DNA of 64,000 bases from Wyeomyia smithii (Eukaryota > Arthropoda > Insecta > Diptera > Culicidae), in assembly GCF_029784165.1 (NCBI RefSeq), contig NC_073694.1, forward strand, positions 165,816,118-165,880,117, in the 5' to 3' direction. Position 1 is the first letter of the stretch. Each line of letters starts with the position of its first letter. The notes under the pieces were generated by a model. That model was not told where the DNA came from. It worked only from the letters and a program-made list of their open reading frames with translations, and did not search any database. The position numbers were made by a program, and so were the translations under genes. Shown piece by piece: positions 34,376-46,369 of this stretch.

Positions 34376-35489
34376 AAAGAACGATGAAGTGGTTTTTCCT
34401 ATCAAACTGGGAAACGGTCTTGGAAAGAGTTTTTCCATTTGGAATACTTCCATTACGCATTTTTTTATAATTTAGAACTTTGAATCTTCTTTATTTTATT
34501 GTTTTACACCTATCTCTTTCTAACGCAGGTGTCAAGAATTCTTCCAGGGCATGAATTGCATAGTTCTGTATAGAAGGTAAATACGTACGAATTTTTAAAA
34601 CCTGAGTTTCAAGTACTTCTTTTTTGAAGAAAATTATAGTTCAAAAAATAAATTCATAGTCAACTTGAATGCTTGAATGCTTGATACACTTTTAATATCA
34701 AAACAAACGTATCTTCAAATACTTCAGTTAAATACAGTATAAAAATATCATTGTAAAATGTCTATTTCAGATTTTAAAACTGATGTAGCAAACTTCAACA
34801 ATAATTAATTAAACTTCCCAATTGAGGGACACTATTTCAATCAATCTCAAACCTATGTTAATTAGTTTGCATCAGTTTTACAGGGGGTTTTCTTCAGCAA
34901 CCATATAGCGCCTGAATGGCTACAATTTTGGTTGATTCATTTTTTTCGATTGATGTTTATTCAAGACTTTTCTATGTGAAACGGTATTTTATATATTGGC
35001 AACTGAGTAAAATACTGCGTAAGCCGTTCCTTATCCGTTCCTGTATGGCCTATCGACCCATCCGTTCCGTTCCTGTATGGCCTATCGACCCATATAGTTT
35101 TGCTGGTCGTTCTTCCGACATTCTTGCTACGTGCTCAGCTTACTGAAGCCTGTCGTGATTTTTCTGCTTGACTATGGTACGGAAGTCACTTCACGTTGAA
35201 ATATATTTCACTCTCACGCTCACTTCACTTTTTGAGACCTATTCCCGATTTCACCTGAAGTGAGGTAACAAAAATTAGCTCCGGCCGTGAAGTGAAATTG
35301 ACAGTTAAGTTAAAATGGGAATAGAACAAGTGAAATAAGTTTCCCAGCTCAAAAATTTCTAAATCCTAGAGTGGATTTTTTTATACGTCTGCACCAAACA
35401 CCATTTTTTAGTTTGCTCCCAAGGATTGAACGCAAGATTCTACGCTCAAACACACTAAGAGCTCACTGCCGCATCACGAACGCAACGCA
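34376..35489. other. Intergenic, no gene recognised
   Basis: Contains a two-copy 32-bp tandem repeat at about 35037-35095 (unit core CTGTATGGCCTATCGACCCA). A 76-codon frame crossing this repeat has no recognisable motif. Confidence 0.4.
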
Positions 35490-35845
35490 ACACGCAACAT
35501 CCAACGTGTTATCACACCCTCTGCCAGCCATCATGTACGTCGTTTTGGCAGAGTTTATAACAAGTCCTATTCTCGCAACCTCCCTTACTGAGAGGTCCAA
35601 AGGCCTCTTCCCCCGTCTACGGTTTATATCAATAATGTCGATATCGTCCGCAAAACCTAGGACATGAGACTTCGTAATGATGGTACCACTTCATTGCACG
35701 CCAGCCCTTCGTATATCACCTTCCAATGCGATGTTGAACATTGAATTTGACAGCTCATCACCCTGATTCAAACCATCTAACATTACGAAAGTGTCCGATA
35801 ACTCACCGACTACCCTGATGCATGATGTAGAACCGTCAAGGGTGG
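35490..35845 (-). pseudogene. RTE-like LINE fragment
   Basis: Antisense to the displayed strand are the RTE motifs of the copy at 39534-41609: an RI-GELS..FVMLDGLNQGDELS..NIALEG stretch, then SHVLGFADDIDIID (35636-35678) and VREVARIGLVINSA. Truncated at both ends, with frame breaks. Confidence 0.7.
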
Positions 35846-36238
35846 CACTAACTGCCCCGGTAAAAGGCACAAAATACCCAAAATACTGTCGATCCTTTCC
35901 ATCACCGCCTTACACGGCCGTCATGCCGAGGCTTTGCACGCCAGGAATGGCTAGCTGGCTGAATAGGTTCCGCCGATTTAGCCCCCCGGCGGAGCTCTGT
36001 CACATGTGCTCGCTAACGTGGCTGATCGTCCGAATCAATGCAGTTCTTCTTGGAGGGTAATTTTGCGCCGAGCGCAAATGAATTACGGGGGTATCAGGGC
36101 AAACGGAATGTGGCTCTTGCGATAACGAACGTAATATCGATCGATAAAAGCACTTGTTCACTCTTGTACGAGATGATCCGCAATTCCGAACTTGGCTTGC
36201 TGCCAACGTGAGAAGAACGTGAATTTCGCACAGCTGCC
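35846..36238. other. Short unclassified segment between LINE and SINE
   Basis: Moderately GC-rich, perhaps part of another retroelement in antisense; I cannot assign it. Confidence 0.3.
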
Positions 36239-36452
36239 TGTCAAAGCAAAGCCTTGGTGCTACGTTCCAATTCAGAACACGACCTTTTGTTTATTATACA
36301 CAGACTTCGCAGCCAACTGTTGAGTGTACAGGACAATTGCGGGGTTAGCGCTACAATACTATTGACACGAACAGACTCTCCCGAGCCGAGACTCGAACCT
36401 ACGACGACTGGCTAGTTAGGCCAACATCGTACCTCGAGACCAACTGGGAGGG
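36239..36452 (-). mobile_element. tRNA-derived SINE (Feilai-like), second copy
   Basis: Same layout as 16422-16623: on the minus strand TGGTCTCGAGGTACGATG (A-box region), AGGTTCGAGTCTCGG (B box), then the shared body ending in the CAAGGCTTTGC block. Flanking duplication not clear. Confidence 0.75.
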
Positions 36453-36954
36453 TCCTGGGCACCCACTGTACCTCTTTTCGGGAGAACATACAACTCCTCT
36501 TTCTCGTCATCGGATTTATCATTGATCGGTGCGAATTTAGCTTTAATTCTCAACACGCATATACGGTCACTCAATCTAATGACACGCTTCAGCTGTTTCC
36601 CAATTAGCACAAAACCGGCTCTTTTTTCTGCTTTCACAGCGCTACTGTTGTAGATATGGTACTTGAGTGAGTGGGATGAAAGGTTTCGAAATTTAAAATC
36701 ATTTCTTATATTTCACTGCCCATTTAGCTATGATTTTGTACAGGGGCGGATTAACGCGTAGGCGAAGCAGGCGGTCGCCTGCTCGTCAATCATCGAGGGG
36801 CGGCAAACAGACGGCTAATGCGTGTGCTTATTTTTTAAGCGACGAGGAAATTTTTTCTCTCTCTAGCAGGATTTCTATTCACGTGCGACGCGACCATCCA
36901 CATTTTCATGTACTAACGTTGTACTAACACTCCACATGCCACAGTCTTCTTGCA

Positions 36955-37832
36955 AAATTTCAGCTCAGTCGGACTTCGAAAAGTGGTGCCTCGAAGCGAT
37001 CAAAATTTCACTTTTTCGGGCGATAAAAAATGCACAGGTAGTTCGTAAAATGTTCGATATTGAAAAAATTGGTCTTATAAATGCATGAAACGTCGAGATC
37101 TGTCATAATCTCTTAAACTAATTATCTTAAACTTTTTTTGTAAAAATCAATTTTTGTAAAAATCAATCCGTTCCATGCAGCAACCAATCTTGTTGTTAGC
37201 GATGGTGCCAAGTCATGTTTTGATGCAGTAGACTTTTTCAGTGTCGTGCAAGAAACTTTCAACTTCTTTTCTGCTTCAACTCATCGTTCAAAAAACACAT
37301 TACTTCTCTTACGGTAAAGCCTCTGAGTGGAACGCGTTGGAAAAGTCGAATTGATGCTGTCACTCCCTTGAGGTTTAACATAGGAGAAATTTATTATGCC
37401 CTATATGAAGCAATCGAGGATCTGAAGCAAGATGCGTTTGCAAGAAATACTACAAAAAGCCTAGCAAAAAAACATAAAAAAAATCAAATTCTTATGCAGT
37501 TTAGTAGCTTGGCATTCAATTTTGTTCAAAATCAATTTAGTGAGTAAGTACCTTCAAAAAATAAATAGCAGTCTCGAAAACACTATAGACTTGATAGGCA
37601 GCGTTTAAAATTTTTTGAAAAATATGAGAAATGAAGATTTGAATAGCGTCATTACTGATGCTTTAGAAGTAAATCCGGAGTTTCAAACAGAAACACGAAT
37701 TCGGCCGAGAATGATAAAGAAACAGTTTGCATACGAACAGTCAGATGAACCAATTACATCGAAAAAACTCTCTTTCAAAGTGAATTTCTTCTATTCTGTA
37801 TTGGATGTAGCTATTGCATCGTTCGATGATTG
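36955..37832 (+). pseudogene. hAT transposase, N-terminal and central part
   Basis: Across two or three frames the plus strand reads LVVSDGAKSCFDAVDFFSVV then FNFFSASTHRS (37195-37300), then TRWKSRIDAVTPLRFNIGEI followed by YEAIEDL (~37335-37425), then an open frame at 37615-37832 with KKLSFKVNFFYSVLDVAIAS. These are the signature regions of hAT (ZMYM1/TTF-type-like) transposases around the catalytic core. It is disrupted by stops and frameshifts and cut by the inserted element at 37841. Confidence 0.7.
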
Positions 37833-37840
37833 ATTCCAGT

Positions 37841-39219
37841 GAGGGGTTTGCAATATTCCCGAAAATTGATTTCCCGGGAAACGGGAATAAAAAATATCAT
37901 TTCCCGGGAATTCCCGGGAACCGGGAATGGAAAAAAAATCTTAGCAAAAATGATATTTCAATAAAAGTTGGATTATAAAAAGTATCTGAAAATCGTTTAC
38001 AACTTCATTATCAATTCGAATGGAAAACGAATTACAAAACAAAACTTATTCAAGTTTATATCAGAGCCTCTTTGCTAATTTTTATCAAATATATTTACTG
38101 TGCCATTACACGATGCGAATTATTTTTAAAAAATAAACTGCATAATCAATCTAGTTTTAATTGGCGTTCCCGGGAACCGGGAATGGAAAAAAATTCTTAG
38201 CAAAAATGATATTTCAATAAAAGTTGAATTATAAAAAGTATCTGAAAATCGTTTACAACTTCATTATCAATTCGAATGAAAAACAAAAAAACAAAAAAAA
38301 ACAAAAATTGAAATTACAAAACAAAACTTATTCAAGTTTATATCAGAGCCTCTTTGCTAATTTTTATCAAATATATTTACTGTGCCATTACACGATGCGG
38401 ATTATTTTTAAAAAATAAACTGCATAATCAATCTAGTTTTAATTGGCGTAACAAACCCTTTTGTAATTGGTATCACCGTTGATTAGAGAGTAGGATTCCA
38501 TGTAAGAATTTTGATTGTTCAACTAGAACGTTATTTAGCCTCTCGGTAGTTTTCTTTGAAAGACCGAGACAAACTGGAAGGAAATGATAGAATAATTAAT
38601 AATCTGCCAATATGACTCTAAATAAGTTAGTTTCAGAGCATTTGAATGTATACGTAATTAATCTCAAAGATGATTTTTTGTGTGAAATCGCGGCCACGAC
38701 CCAAATTACGCTGACTGAGCTATTATTAAATTATTTATTTCTGGTCGCATTGATTCACGGGTTTCAAATTTTCTTAATCGATTCAATTTAATTTTTATCA
38801 ATGGCAAAGAAAGAAATCACTATTCGCTCAGTAGTGAACTAACTGTCAAAGAATGAGATTGGACGAAGCAAATATTTGCCTAATTTTTCGTTTACTGAAT
38901 AAGACAGCAAATATTTTCGACAAATAACCGAAGCAAATAAATTGATAGTACTCGGCAAGTAAATATTGACCGTCATTTCAAAGAATTATTTACTTCGTAT
39001 AATGCCCCTTTCAAAGCTGCTATACACTTTAACGACGAGTTCCGTGTTTTGATAGTATATAAAATTTTATTGCAAAATTGTATGGGAAATTATATTGAAT
39101 CTTGCGAAATTTTTTTGAAGAGCTCGGGAATCCCGGGAATCAATATTTCTGTTCCCGGGATCCGGGAATCCCGGGAAAAAGTAATTCCCGGGAAATCGTT
39201 CCCGGGATTGCAAACCCTA
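37841..39219. mobile_element. hAT-like non-autonomous element inserted in the hAT
   Basis: Ends GAGGGGTTTGCAAT and ATTGCAAACCCTA are flanked by an exact 8-bp duplication ATTCCAGT (37833-37840, 39220-39227). Near both ends there are repeated CCCGGGAA/TTCCCGGG blocks. Inside is a tandem duplication with an offset of 256 bp (~37911-38166 and ~38167-38450). No transposase is visible. Confidence 0.85.
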
Positions 39220-39227
39220 ATTCCAGT

Positions 39228-39533
39228 TAATGAAAAATCACAGTGACAATTTCAGCTTCTTGTATGATATTCACAGTTTAATGGGTTGTAGTACAGATCA
39301 GTTAGAAAAAAGTTGTCTACATTTACAGAAAATCCTCACACACATGAAAAAGTGTGACATCGATGGACATGAAATGCACCAAGAACTTGTTAGTTTATCA
39401 CCTTATTGCCAGCTGAGACGACTCCAATGAATGCGTTAAACTACATCACAAAAAATCAACTGATTGATACTTTTTCAAATGTTTTTGTATCTTTGAGAAT
39501 TTTACTCACTTTACCCATTAGTGTAACAAGTGG
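39228..39533 (+). pseudogene. hAT transposase, segment between insertions
   Basis: Continues the transposase after the inserted element: HSDNFSFLYDIHSLMGCST, DQLEKSCLHLQKIL, MHQELVSLS, and then LRILLTLPISVTSG at the LINE junction, the start of the hAT C-terminal dimerisation block. One stop (after RLQ at ~39430) lies in it. Confidence 0.7.
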
Positions 39534-41609
39534 TGTTCTTTGAGCTCCTGGAAAAGACATACAATGAAAGCGCAGCAGACACATCCACAGTTCGATCAGC
39601 ACTACAGCGCGAGAAGTGTTGAAAACAACTGCGTCCAATGAGTGGTTTGACGCTGAGTGCCAGCGAGTGACGGAGGAGAAGAACCACGCCAGGGGTCACA
39701 TGTTGGCCACGGCTGTGACTCGTCAGAGCGTGGGTAGATATCGAGATGCTAGAGCCGCTGAAAAGAGACTCCATCGCCGGAAGAAACGACAGCATTGGGA
39801 GCGTCTTCTTGCGGAGGCGGAAGGTTGCTTCTCCAGGCACGATGCGAGGAGCTTCTACAAGAAGGTCAACGGAATTAGGAATCGAAACGTGTCAGCTCCT
39901 GTCATGTGCAACGATAGGGAGGGGAACCTGATAACCGATAAAACAGAGGTGGCCAGGCGTTGGAAGGAACACTTCAGTGTGCTGTTGAACGGTGAGGGAA
40001 ACAGTGGAGTCGAAAGGAGCAGGATGACTATTGAGGATGATGGTCAAGCTGTGGATCCACCATCCATGGACGAGGTGAAGAAAGCAGTGGAAGAGCTGAG
40101 AAACTGCAAGGCAGCTGGGAAGGACGGCATTCCCGCCGAACTCTTCAAAGTCGGGAGCGAACAGCTGTATCGTGCCATCCATCGGTTCATACTGGGAGTG
40201 TGGTCTGATGAAGAATTGCCCTCGGACTGGTTGGTCTCATATGCCCGATCTACAAAAAAAGGTCATCGCCTGGACTGTAGCAATTATCGGGGCATAACTC
40301 TTCTCAATACCGTGTACAAAATTCTCTCCCGCATCCTGTTCCACAGACTGAGGCCGTTGCAGGAGACCTTTGTTGGCGAGTACCAATGCGGTTTTCGAGG
40401 GGGACGCTCCACGACGGACCAAATGTTTACCTTGCGACAAATTCTCGATAAACTTTCGAGAATTCAACTTGCAGACGCACCATCTGTTCATAGACTTCAG
40501 GGCAGCGTACGATTCAGTTAAGAGAAATGAGTTATGGCGGATCATGCTCGAACATGGCTTCCCAACAAAGCTGATTAGGCTGATACGTGCCACCCTTGAA
40601 GGTTTTACATCAAGCGTCAGGATAACCGGTGAGATATCGGACCCTTTCGTGACGTTAGATGGTTTAAAGCAGGGTGATGGGCTGTCGAACTTATTGTTCA
40701 ACATCGCATTGGAAGGTGCTATACGGAGGGCTGGTGTGCAGAGAAGCGGCACCATCATTACGAAATCGCACATGCTTCTAGGTTTTGCGGATGATATCGA
40801 CATTATTGGTATTAATCGTAGAGCAGTGGAAGAGGCCTTCGGACCTCTCAGGCAAGAAGCTGCGAGATTGGGGCTTGTCATAAACTCTGCCTAAACGAAA
40901 TACATGGTGGCTGGCAGAGTGCGTGGTAGTCCGTTGGAGGTTGGTGCTGCGGTGGTGCTAGATGGGGAAACATTTGAAGTAGTCGACGAATTTATTTACC
41001 TGGGAACATTAGTGACATGTGACAACGAGGTTAGCCGTGAGATAAAGAGGCGGTTAGCAGCCGCAAACAGGGCCTTTTACGGACTACGTAACCAGCTAAG
41101 GTCTCACAGTCTGCAAATTCGTACTGAACTTGCACTCCATAAAACACTGATTCTTCCGGTGGCTCTCTACGGCCATGAATCATGGACGCTGAAAGAGGCC
41201 GATCGGTGAGCTCTTGGTGTTTTTGAGCGTAGGGTTTTGCGTTCAATCCTTGGCGGCAAACTAGAAAATGGTGTTTGGTGCAGACGCATGAACCATGAAG
41301 TGTACCAGGCATACAAGTCGGCGGATATAGTCAAGCGGATAAAACACGGCAGGCTTCAGTGGGCTGGGCATGTAGCGAGAATGCCGGATGAGCGTCAAGC
41401 GAAGGCTATATTTAGCAGGAATTCCGATAGAGGTCGTCGACTTCGGGGTAGACCCCGCACTCGTTGGATGTGTGCTGTCGACGAGAATGCACGCGAAATA
41501 GGTGTTAGGGGCGATTGGAGTATAGCAGCCCAAGACCGAGTGACATGGCGACGTATTCTGGATTCGGCACTGGATTGATAATCAGACTGTCGCCTTAAAA
41601 GTAAATTAA
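39534..41609 (+). mobile_element. RTE-clade LINE, 5'-truncated, with 11-bp TSD
   Basis: The 2076-bp insertion is flanked by GTAACAAGTGG on both sides (39523-39533, 41610-41620). It contains the C-terminal half of the endonuclease/reverse-transcriptase ORF and a very short 3' tail without poly(A), as is usual for RTE. It is the best-preserved of four related copies in the window (8878, 35490, 47033). Confidence 0.85.
39616..41578 (+). pseudogene. RTE reverse transcriptase, nearly intact but inactivated
   Basis: Reading the plus strand: a basic region before the RT (YRDARAAEKRLHRRKKRQHW), then KAAGKDGIPAELFKVG, NYRGITLLNTVYKILSRIL, and GFRGGRSTTDQMFTLRQIL. After a frameshift near 40480 come HHLFIDFRAAYDSV (motif A), GLKQGDGLSNLLFNIALEG (motif B) and FADDIDIIG (catalytic FADD, ~40783). 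The C-terminal domain YLGTLVTCDN, LYGHESWTLKEADR and WAGHVARMPDE ends RRILDSALD (41578). Besides the frameshift there are two in-frame stops, TAA at ~40892 and TGA at ~41207. The endonuclease domain is missing because of 5' truncation. Confidence 0.85.
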
Positions 41610-41790
41610 GTAACAAGTGGCGAGAGAAGTTTCTCAAAATTAGAACTTATAAAGACGTAACTACGATCGACCATGTCGCAAGAACGTTTGTGTGGCTTGG
41701 CGATAATATCGATAGAAAGACAGGTGCTTCAAGAAATTGATATGTCGGAAACGATAAAAAAATTTGCAACATTGAAAGCATGAAAAGGTA
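41610..41790 (+). pseudogene. hAT transposase C-terminal segment
   Basis: GERSFSKLRTYKDVTTIDH and VWLGDNIDRK follow the LINE's target duplication directly, completing the dimerisation motif that begins LPISVTSG before the LINE. The original junction therefore reads LPISVTSGERSFSKL. Confidence 0.75.
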
Positions 41791-42151
41791 AATTTAGAAT
41801 TGTGAACACAACACATGCTGTCCAATCAAATTTTCGAGTCTATAGAAAATGCGTTTCATATAAAATAAAAACTTGAGGGGGGGGGGGGGGCGGCAAAATC
41901 AGTCTTCGCCTGCAGCTCAAATCAGCCTTCGTCCGCCCCTGATTTTGTAAGATAACAAGTTCCAGAAGGGGAGCTCTTTCATCATGGCCTGGCTCTGTTC
42001 CAATTGATCCACAACTCGCACGCTAAATGATGAGGATAGCTAATTTCGGTCGAATAGGCATTGTTCACGCTTAGTAAAGATCGATCAACAATTTTACTTT
42101 TCTTCGAAATCAATTTCAATAACATCTCAAAGTAGTGAAATTACAATGTTC

Positions 42152-43133
42152 TTAGTTGAGTTCAAATCTTTCACCTTTCTGTTTGATAACGGCCCGTAGA
42201 CGCTTTTCGAAGTCATTACAAACTGCACGCACAACTTCGTTCGGCATTTTGTCCCAAATCTTCACCAAACGTTTTTTGAATGTGTCCAAACTAAAATGCC
42301 TAACGTCGCCCAACTTTCCTAGCATGTATCTCACGATACTGAAGTCTAGCGGGTTCAAATCCGGTGACGATGCAGACCATTCAGATGAACTAATGAAACA
42401 AGAGAAATTCTGCTTACACCATTTCTGAACGATCAATGCCTTATGCGCTGGTGCTGAACCCTGTTGCAAGCAAAAACTGTCTTTCCCAAAAAGCATTTTA
42501 GCGCAAGGATGCAAATGGCCTTTGATAACGTGTTGCAAGTAGTGCTCCTTGTTTATTTTCACGCTTCTGTTAATGAATAACAATGGTAATTTCCTTTTGG
42601 TGGATATACCTCCCCAAACCATCACAGTTGACGCTTTTGGATATCGCTCGACTGCTCTTTTATCGGCTGATATATCACGAAGACATGCTCCATAAACACG
42701 GTCATTCTGCTTGTTCAAAGTTGCCTCCAGATTAATCAACTTTTCGTCCGAAAAAATAATGTTTTGACCTGCGTGTGCCATCAGCAGCAACCGAGATCTA
42801 ATCTAACGCTGTCGGCAATATTTTTACGAGTTGATTCGGGAATTTTCTGCTTCTTAAAACTGGAATATCTTTTTTGATAACATTTTGCATGGAGGTATTG
42901 TTCATGTTCATTTCACACGCCATTTTTATTGCCGAATGGGCTGGATTTCGCCAGAATCGGTCCTTCACTTCGCACTTCACAACCGTGCCTGTATCCTTGG
43001 AACGTTTGATGGTCCTGAAGACGAATAATCTGCTCAGATTGTCAGCTTCAGATGTGACAGCTTCCTCCTGATCTCGATGTTAGTCAATCCTTGCAGGTGC
43101 TAGACCCTTATTTGTTCTCTATTTAAATCCATT
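42152..43133 (-). pseudogene. DD37D mariner-family transposase, broken
   Basis: The minus strand carries the N-terminal helix-turn-helix region (MDLNREQIR at 43133, with stops, then SAIKMACEMNMNNTSMQN) and a continuous C-terminal 212 codons (42152-42790). Motifs: NIIFSDEKLINLEA (first Asp), VMVWGGIS, LQQGSAPAHKA, SSPDLNPLDFS (third Asp). In this family the second site normally reads QDSAP; here it is GSAP, so the second catalytic Asp has become Gly. The spacing from that residue to the third Asp is 37. Stops and a frame break upstream confirm that it is dead. The terminal repeats could not be located with confidence. Confidence 0.85.
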
Positions 43134-43243
43134 GCAATTTTCTTGAGAGCGGAGCTGAAAACTGACTGTATTTATTCCCAATAAACAGTAAACAGATGTT
43201 TGTCATGCTATGACAGAAACTACAACGAGGGGCACTTGAATTC

Positions 43244-44637
43244 TTTTTTTTTTAAGGGGGGATTTGTTAGTAGCTTAAGTATTTATGATAAATATTAGTA
43301 AATAATGAGTATGTGTGTCCAATCACAAATGGTGACTTCTCAACACTGTTAGAAATTTGTAATTTTAATTGTTAGGATTTGTTTGCTTTCGCAATTAGGA
43401 CTTATCATTCGTAGGGATTTAAACCTACTTGTCAGAAAAGGGGAAGTAAACTTACAACTAACTTAATTGCTAACTTATTGGCTATAAAGAGAGCTTATCG
43501 TAGCAATTGAGGATCGCAACGATTTTTGTCGAAAATTGTTAATAATTCTATTTGACATAGCTTCTAATGGTTCAACACCAGTAAGTCTATGTAATTCGAG
43601 TGTACCAAACCAAGGAGGACGCTTCAAAATCATTTTCAGAATTTTATTCTGAATCCTTTGGAGCGTTTTCTTCCTTGTTGAACAGCAACTTGACCAGATC
43701 GGTACAGCATAAAGCATTGCTGGTCTAAAAATTTGTTTGTAAATCAAAAGTTTGTTCTTTAAACAAAGTTTAGAATTACTGTTAATGAGAGGATATAAAC
43801 ATCTCGTATATTTGATGCACTTGGCTTGTATACTCTCAATGTGCTCTTTGAAAATAAGTTTTTTATCATAAATTAGTCCCAAGTACTTAACCTTGTCAGA
43901 CCAACTTAAAATAACCCCATTCATCTTGACAACGTGATTATTGTTTGGCTTGAGAAAAGAAGCCCTAGGCTTATGTGAAAAAATTATCATTTGAGTTTTA
44001 GAAGCATTGGAAGAGATTTGGAGATGAGAGATTGGAAGTAGGAAGTAAAAATATCTAAACTTTTGTGCAATCGACTGCATATGACACGAAGACTTTTTCC
44101 TTTTACGGAAATGCTTGTGTCATCGCAGAACAATGACTTTGTGCATCCTGGAGGCAAATCAGGAAGATCTGAAGTGAATATGTTGTACAGGACTGGACCC
44201 AAGACTGAACCTTGAGGTACACCTGCTCTGACAGGAAATCTATCAGATTTTGAATTCTGATAGACAACCTGCAGAGTTCGATCAGTAAGATAATTTTTTA
44301 AAATTTTGATTAGGAAAATTGGAAAATTTAAAGTTTGCAATTTTGCAATCAAACCTTTATGTCAAACACTGTCGAATGTTTTTTCTATGTCTATACGAGC
44401 AGCTCCAGTGGAATAACCTTCAGATTTGTTAGCTCGTATCATATTAGTAACTCTGAGCAATTGATGAGTTGTGGAATGCCCTTGGCGAAATCCAAACTGT
44501 TCATTTGCAAAAATTGAATCTTCGTTGATGTGTGACATCATTCTGTTAAGAATAATTCTCTCAAACAGTTTACTTATTGAAGAAAGCAAACTGATTGGTC
44601 GATAACTTGAAACTTCAGCTGGATTCTTATCCGGTTT
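43244..44637 (-). mobile_element. Jockey-like LINE, 5'-truncated, with 15-bp TSD
   Basis: Flanked by GGGGCACTTGAATTC on both sides (43229-43243, 44638-44652). On the minus strand it ends in a 10-A tail (the T run at 43244-43253). The reverse transcriptase lies in three overlapping frames: SSYRPISLLSSISKLFERII, GFRQGHSTTHQLLRVT, DIEKTFDSV (motif A), AGVPQGSVLGPVLY (motif B), LFCDDTSISVKG (motif C with FCDD), and KVKYLGLIYDKKL, FRPAMLYAVPIW, LQRIQNKILKMI in the C-terminal part. Two frameshifts are visible. Confidence 0.85.
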
Positions 44638-44652
44638 GGGGCACTTGAATTC

Positions 44653-44994
44653 GTGTATCACTTCTATGTAGCCACCCAAATGTAAATAAAATGTATAAAA
44701 TTGGATCAACTTACCTATTGACAACAAGTCTTACCATTACGTTATCCAGCTTTGGCTGCTGCTGTGGTTACCTGCTGGCCAGTTACTATCCCTTGTAGAC
44801 TGCCATGTCGTTGGTCGACATGGCTGGTTGAATTTCTAGATCGTTAGATGTTGTTTTGTGTGTCCGTGCCAGTAGTCTTCAATTGCCTTTTCTTCAACAT
44901 TATCGGCTGGTCAACGCTAAAACCCACAGATCCGATAGAACTAGATCCTCGCTCTTCCTAATGTGTTCAATGTGTTGTTTCAAAAACGATGGCC

Positions 44995-45042
<48 letters not shown>

Positions 45043-45656
45043 TATATTTTTAATCAGGGGTGATAAAATCACAGCGGAGTGGTCGTTTAGTATCATTCGA
45101 CGGACGCCAGAGCATTATTAGGTGATCCTTGCAAGCGCTACAATTCATTCTGGTACTTTCGAACTTCATGTGATGACGCATGTGATCAAATATGGGATTA
45201 TCCAGAGAATGGATAATTTTATTTATAACGCAACAAAGTCATAACTCAAGAGAGGTATTATAAAATAGCGTTTGCTTCACTTCAACAATTTAAAAAAAGG
45301 TTACCTATTTTGACATTATCATCGCATTTTGACATTTTCACTGTTCGTAAGTGGTGTCCTATTTTAATCATTCGCTCACACTTGAAATCCAATGAGTCTA
45401 AAAGAGAGGTGAGAAGGAAACTTACTAACACTTGCACGCGCCCCTCTGCCCGCCCCCCTCTGCCCAGAGTTGATGCCAAATAGTGACGTAGCTATTTTGA
45501 TTTACCATTGAGTTCGTCTAGTTGTTTACATTTGAAGCATTTACTAATACTAGAAAAATGCACTCTCCTCCTCACCTCTCTTTCATGCTTATTGCTTGAA
45601 ATCTACATCGACAATGTTGTTGCGCGCCCAGACCCTTACTGGACCAATTTCGATGG
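44653..45656. other. Intergenic; (GA)n microsatellite
   Basis: A run of about 20 AG/GA dinucleotides lies at 45000-45039. A perfect 8-bp hairpin CCATGTCG/CGACATGG is at ~44801-44821. No gene recognised. Confidence 0.5.
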
Positions 45657-45664
45657 GCAGGAAC

Positions 45665-46361
45665 TATAGTCACTGTATACTTTACTAGTCTGGCGGACTG
45701 GATTTCGGGAACCAGTGTAAACTGTCAAAACGGGAACCAGTCGATAGTGCATCGATTTTCGCATTTGAAGTATTGTAATCGTGCCGTAAAAAGATACAGA
45801 ATAAATTAGACTCAATAATTGAACTTTTTGTGACATCTGCTATTTTTTTTGAGAATAGTTATTGTAATGAATTAATGATATCACAATAATGTTAAATTTA
45901 TACATGTGAGAAAGTCACAAGGAATATTTCCTTTCGTCGCATCAATAACGTGCTCTTTTTATAATTAATTGTTTATTGATAACATTATACTGCCATAGAT
46001 TTGCTGTCCTGTCGCTTTTCACGCTGTACTATTGTACGGGAAATGCTCAATCGAAACAAAGTGATTTTTTTTATAATTTTCTCTTTCAACGAATAAATGA
46101 ATTATCACAAAATGTTAGCCATTTCCTTCTAATCTCCGCATTCTTTGGAAACCGGAGTAAACTTGATTGTTTCTTTGTCCTTCGCCAATTGCTGTTACAT
46201 TTGTTATAAACGCACTTCATTTTCACATCAAATGTTTACTTTCAAAGAAGTCATATGCAACATGAATTATATCCAGTGGTGTCAGGATTTTAATGTGAAA
46301 AAGTGGGTTGCCAGTTGCATGGTTCCCCACTCCGCCAGACTAGTAAAATACAGTGACTATA
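45665..46361. mobile_element. DNA transposon remnant, 8-bp TSD
   Basis: Ends TATAGTCACTGTAT..TTACTAGTCTGGCGGA (left) and the inverse at the right match for over 30 bp. An exact GCAGGAAC flanks both (45657-45664, 46362-46369). An 8-bp duplication points to hAT or P-type integration; no transposase is recognisable in the 697-bp body. Confidence 0.8.
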
Positions 46362-46369
46362 GCAGGAAC

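Larger units (their letters stand above)
36741..41941 (+). mobile_element. hAT transposon, 5.2 kb, with two nested insertions
   Basis: The left end CAGGGGCGGATTAACG and the right end TCCGCCCCTG (inverse) are flanked by an exact 8-bp duplication ATTTTGTA (36733-36740, 41942-41949), diagnostic for hAT. The plus-strand transposase is interrupted by another hAT-like element at 37841-39219 and an RTE LINE at 39534-41609; removing both leaves about 1.75 kb. A C/G homopolymer of 14 G lies near the right end. Confidence 0.9.

Noticed and set aside
45000..45039. GA repeat as a GAGA-factor promoter element
   Set aside because: It is a pure dinucleotide run far from any gene start visible here; a microsatellite is the simpler reading.
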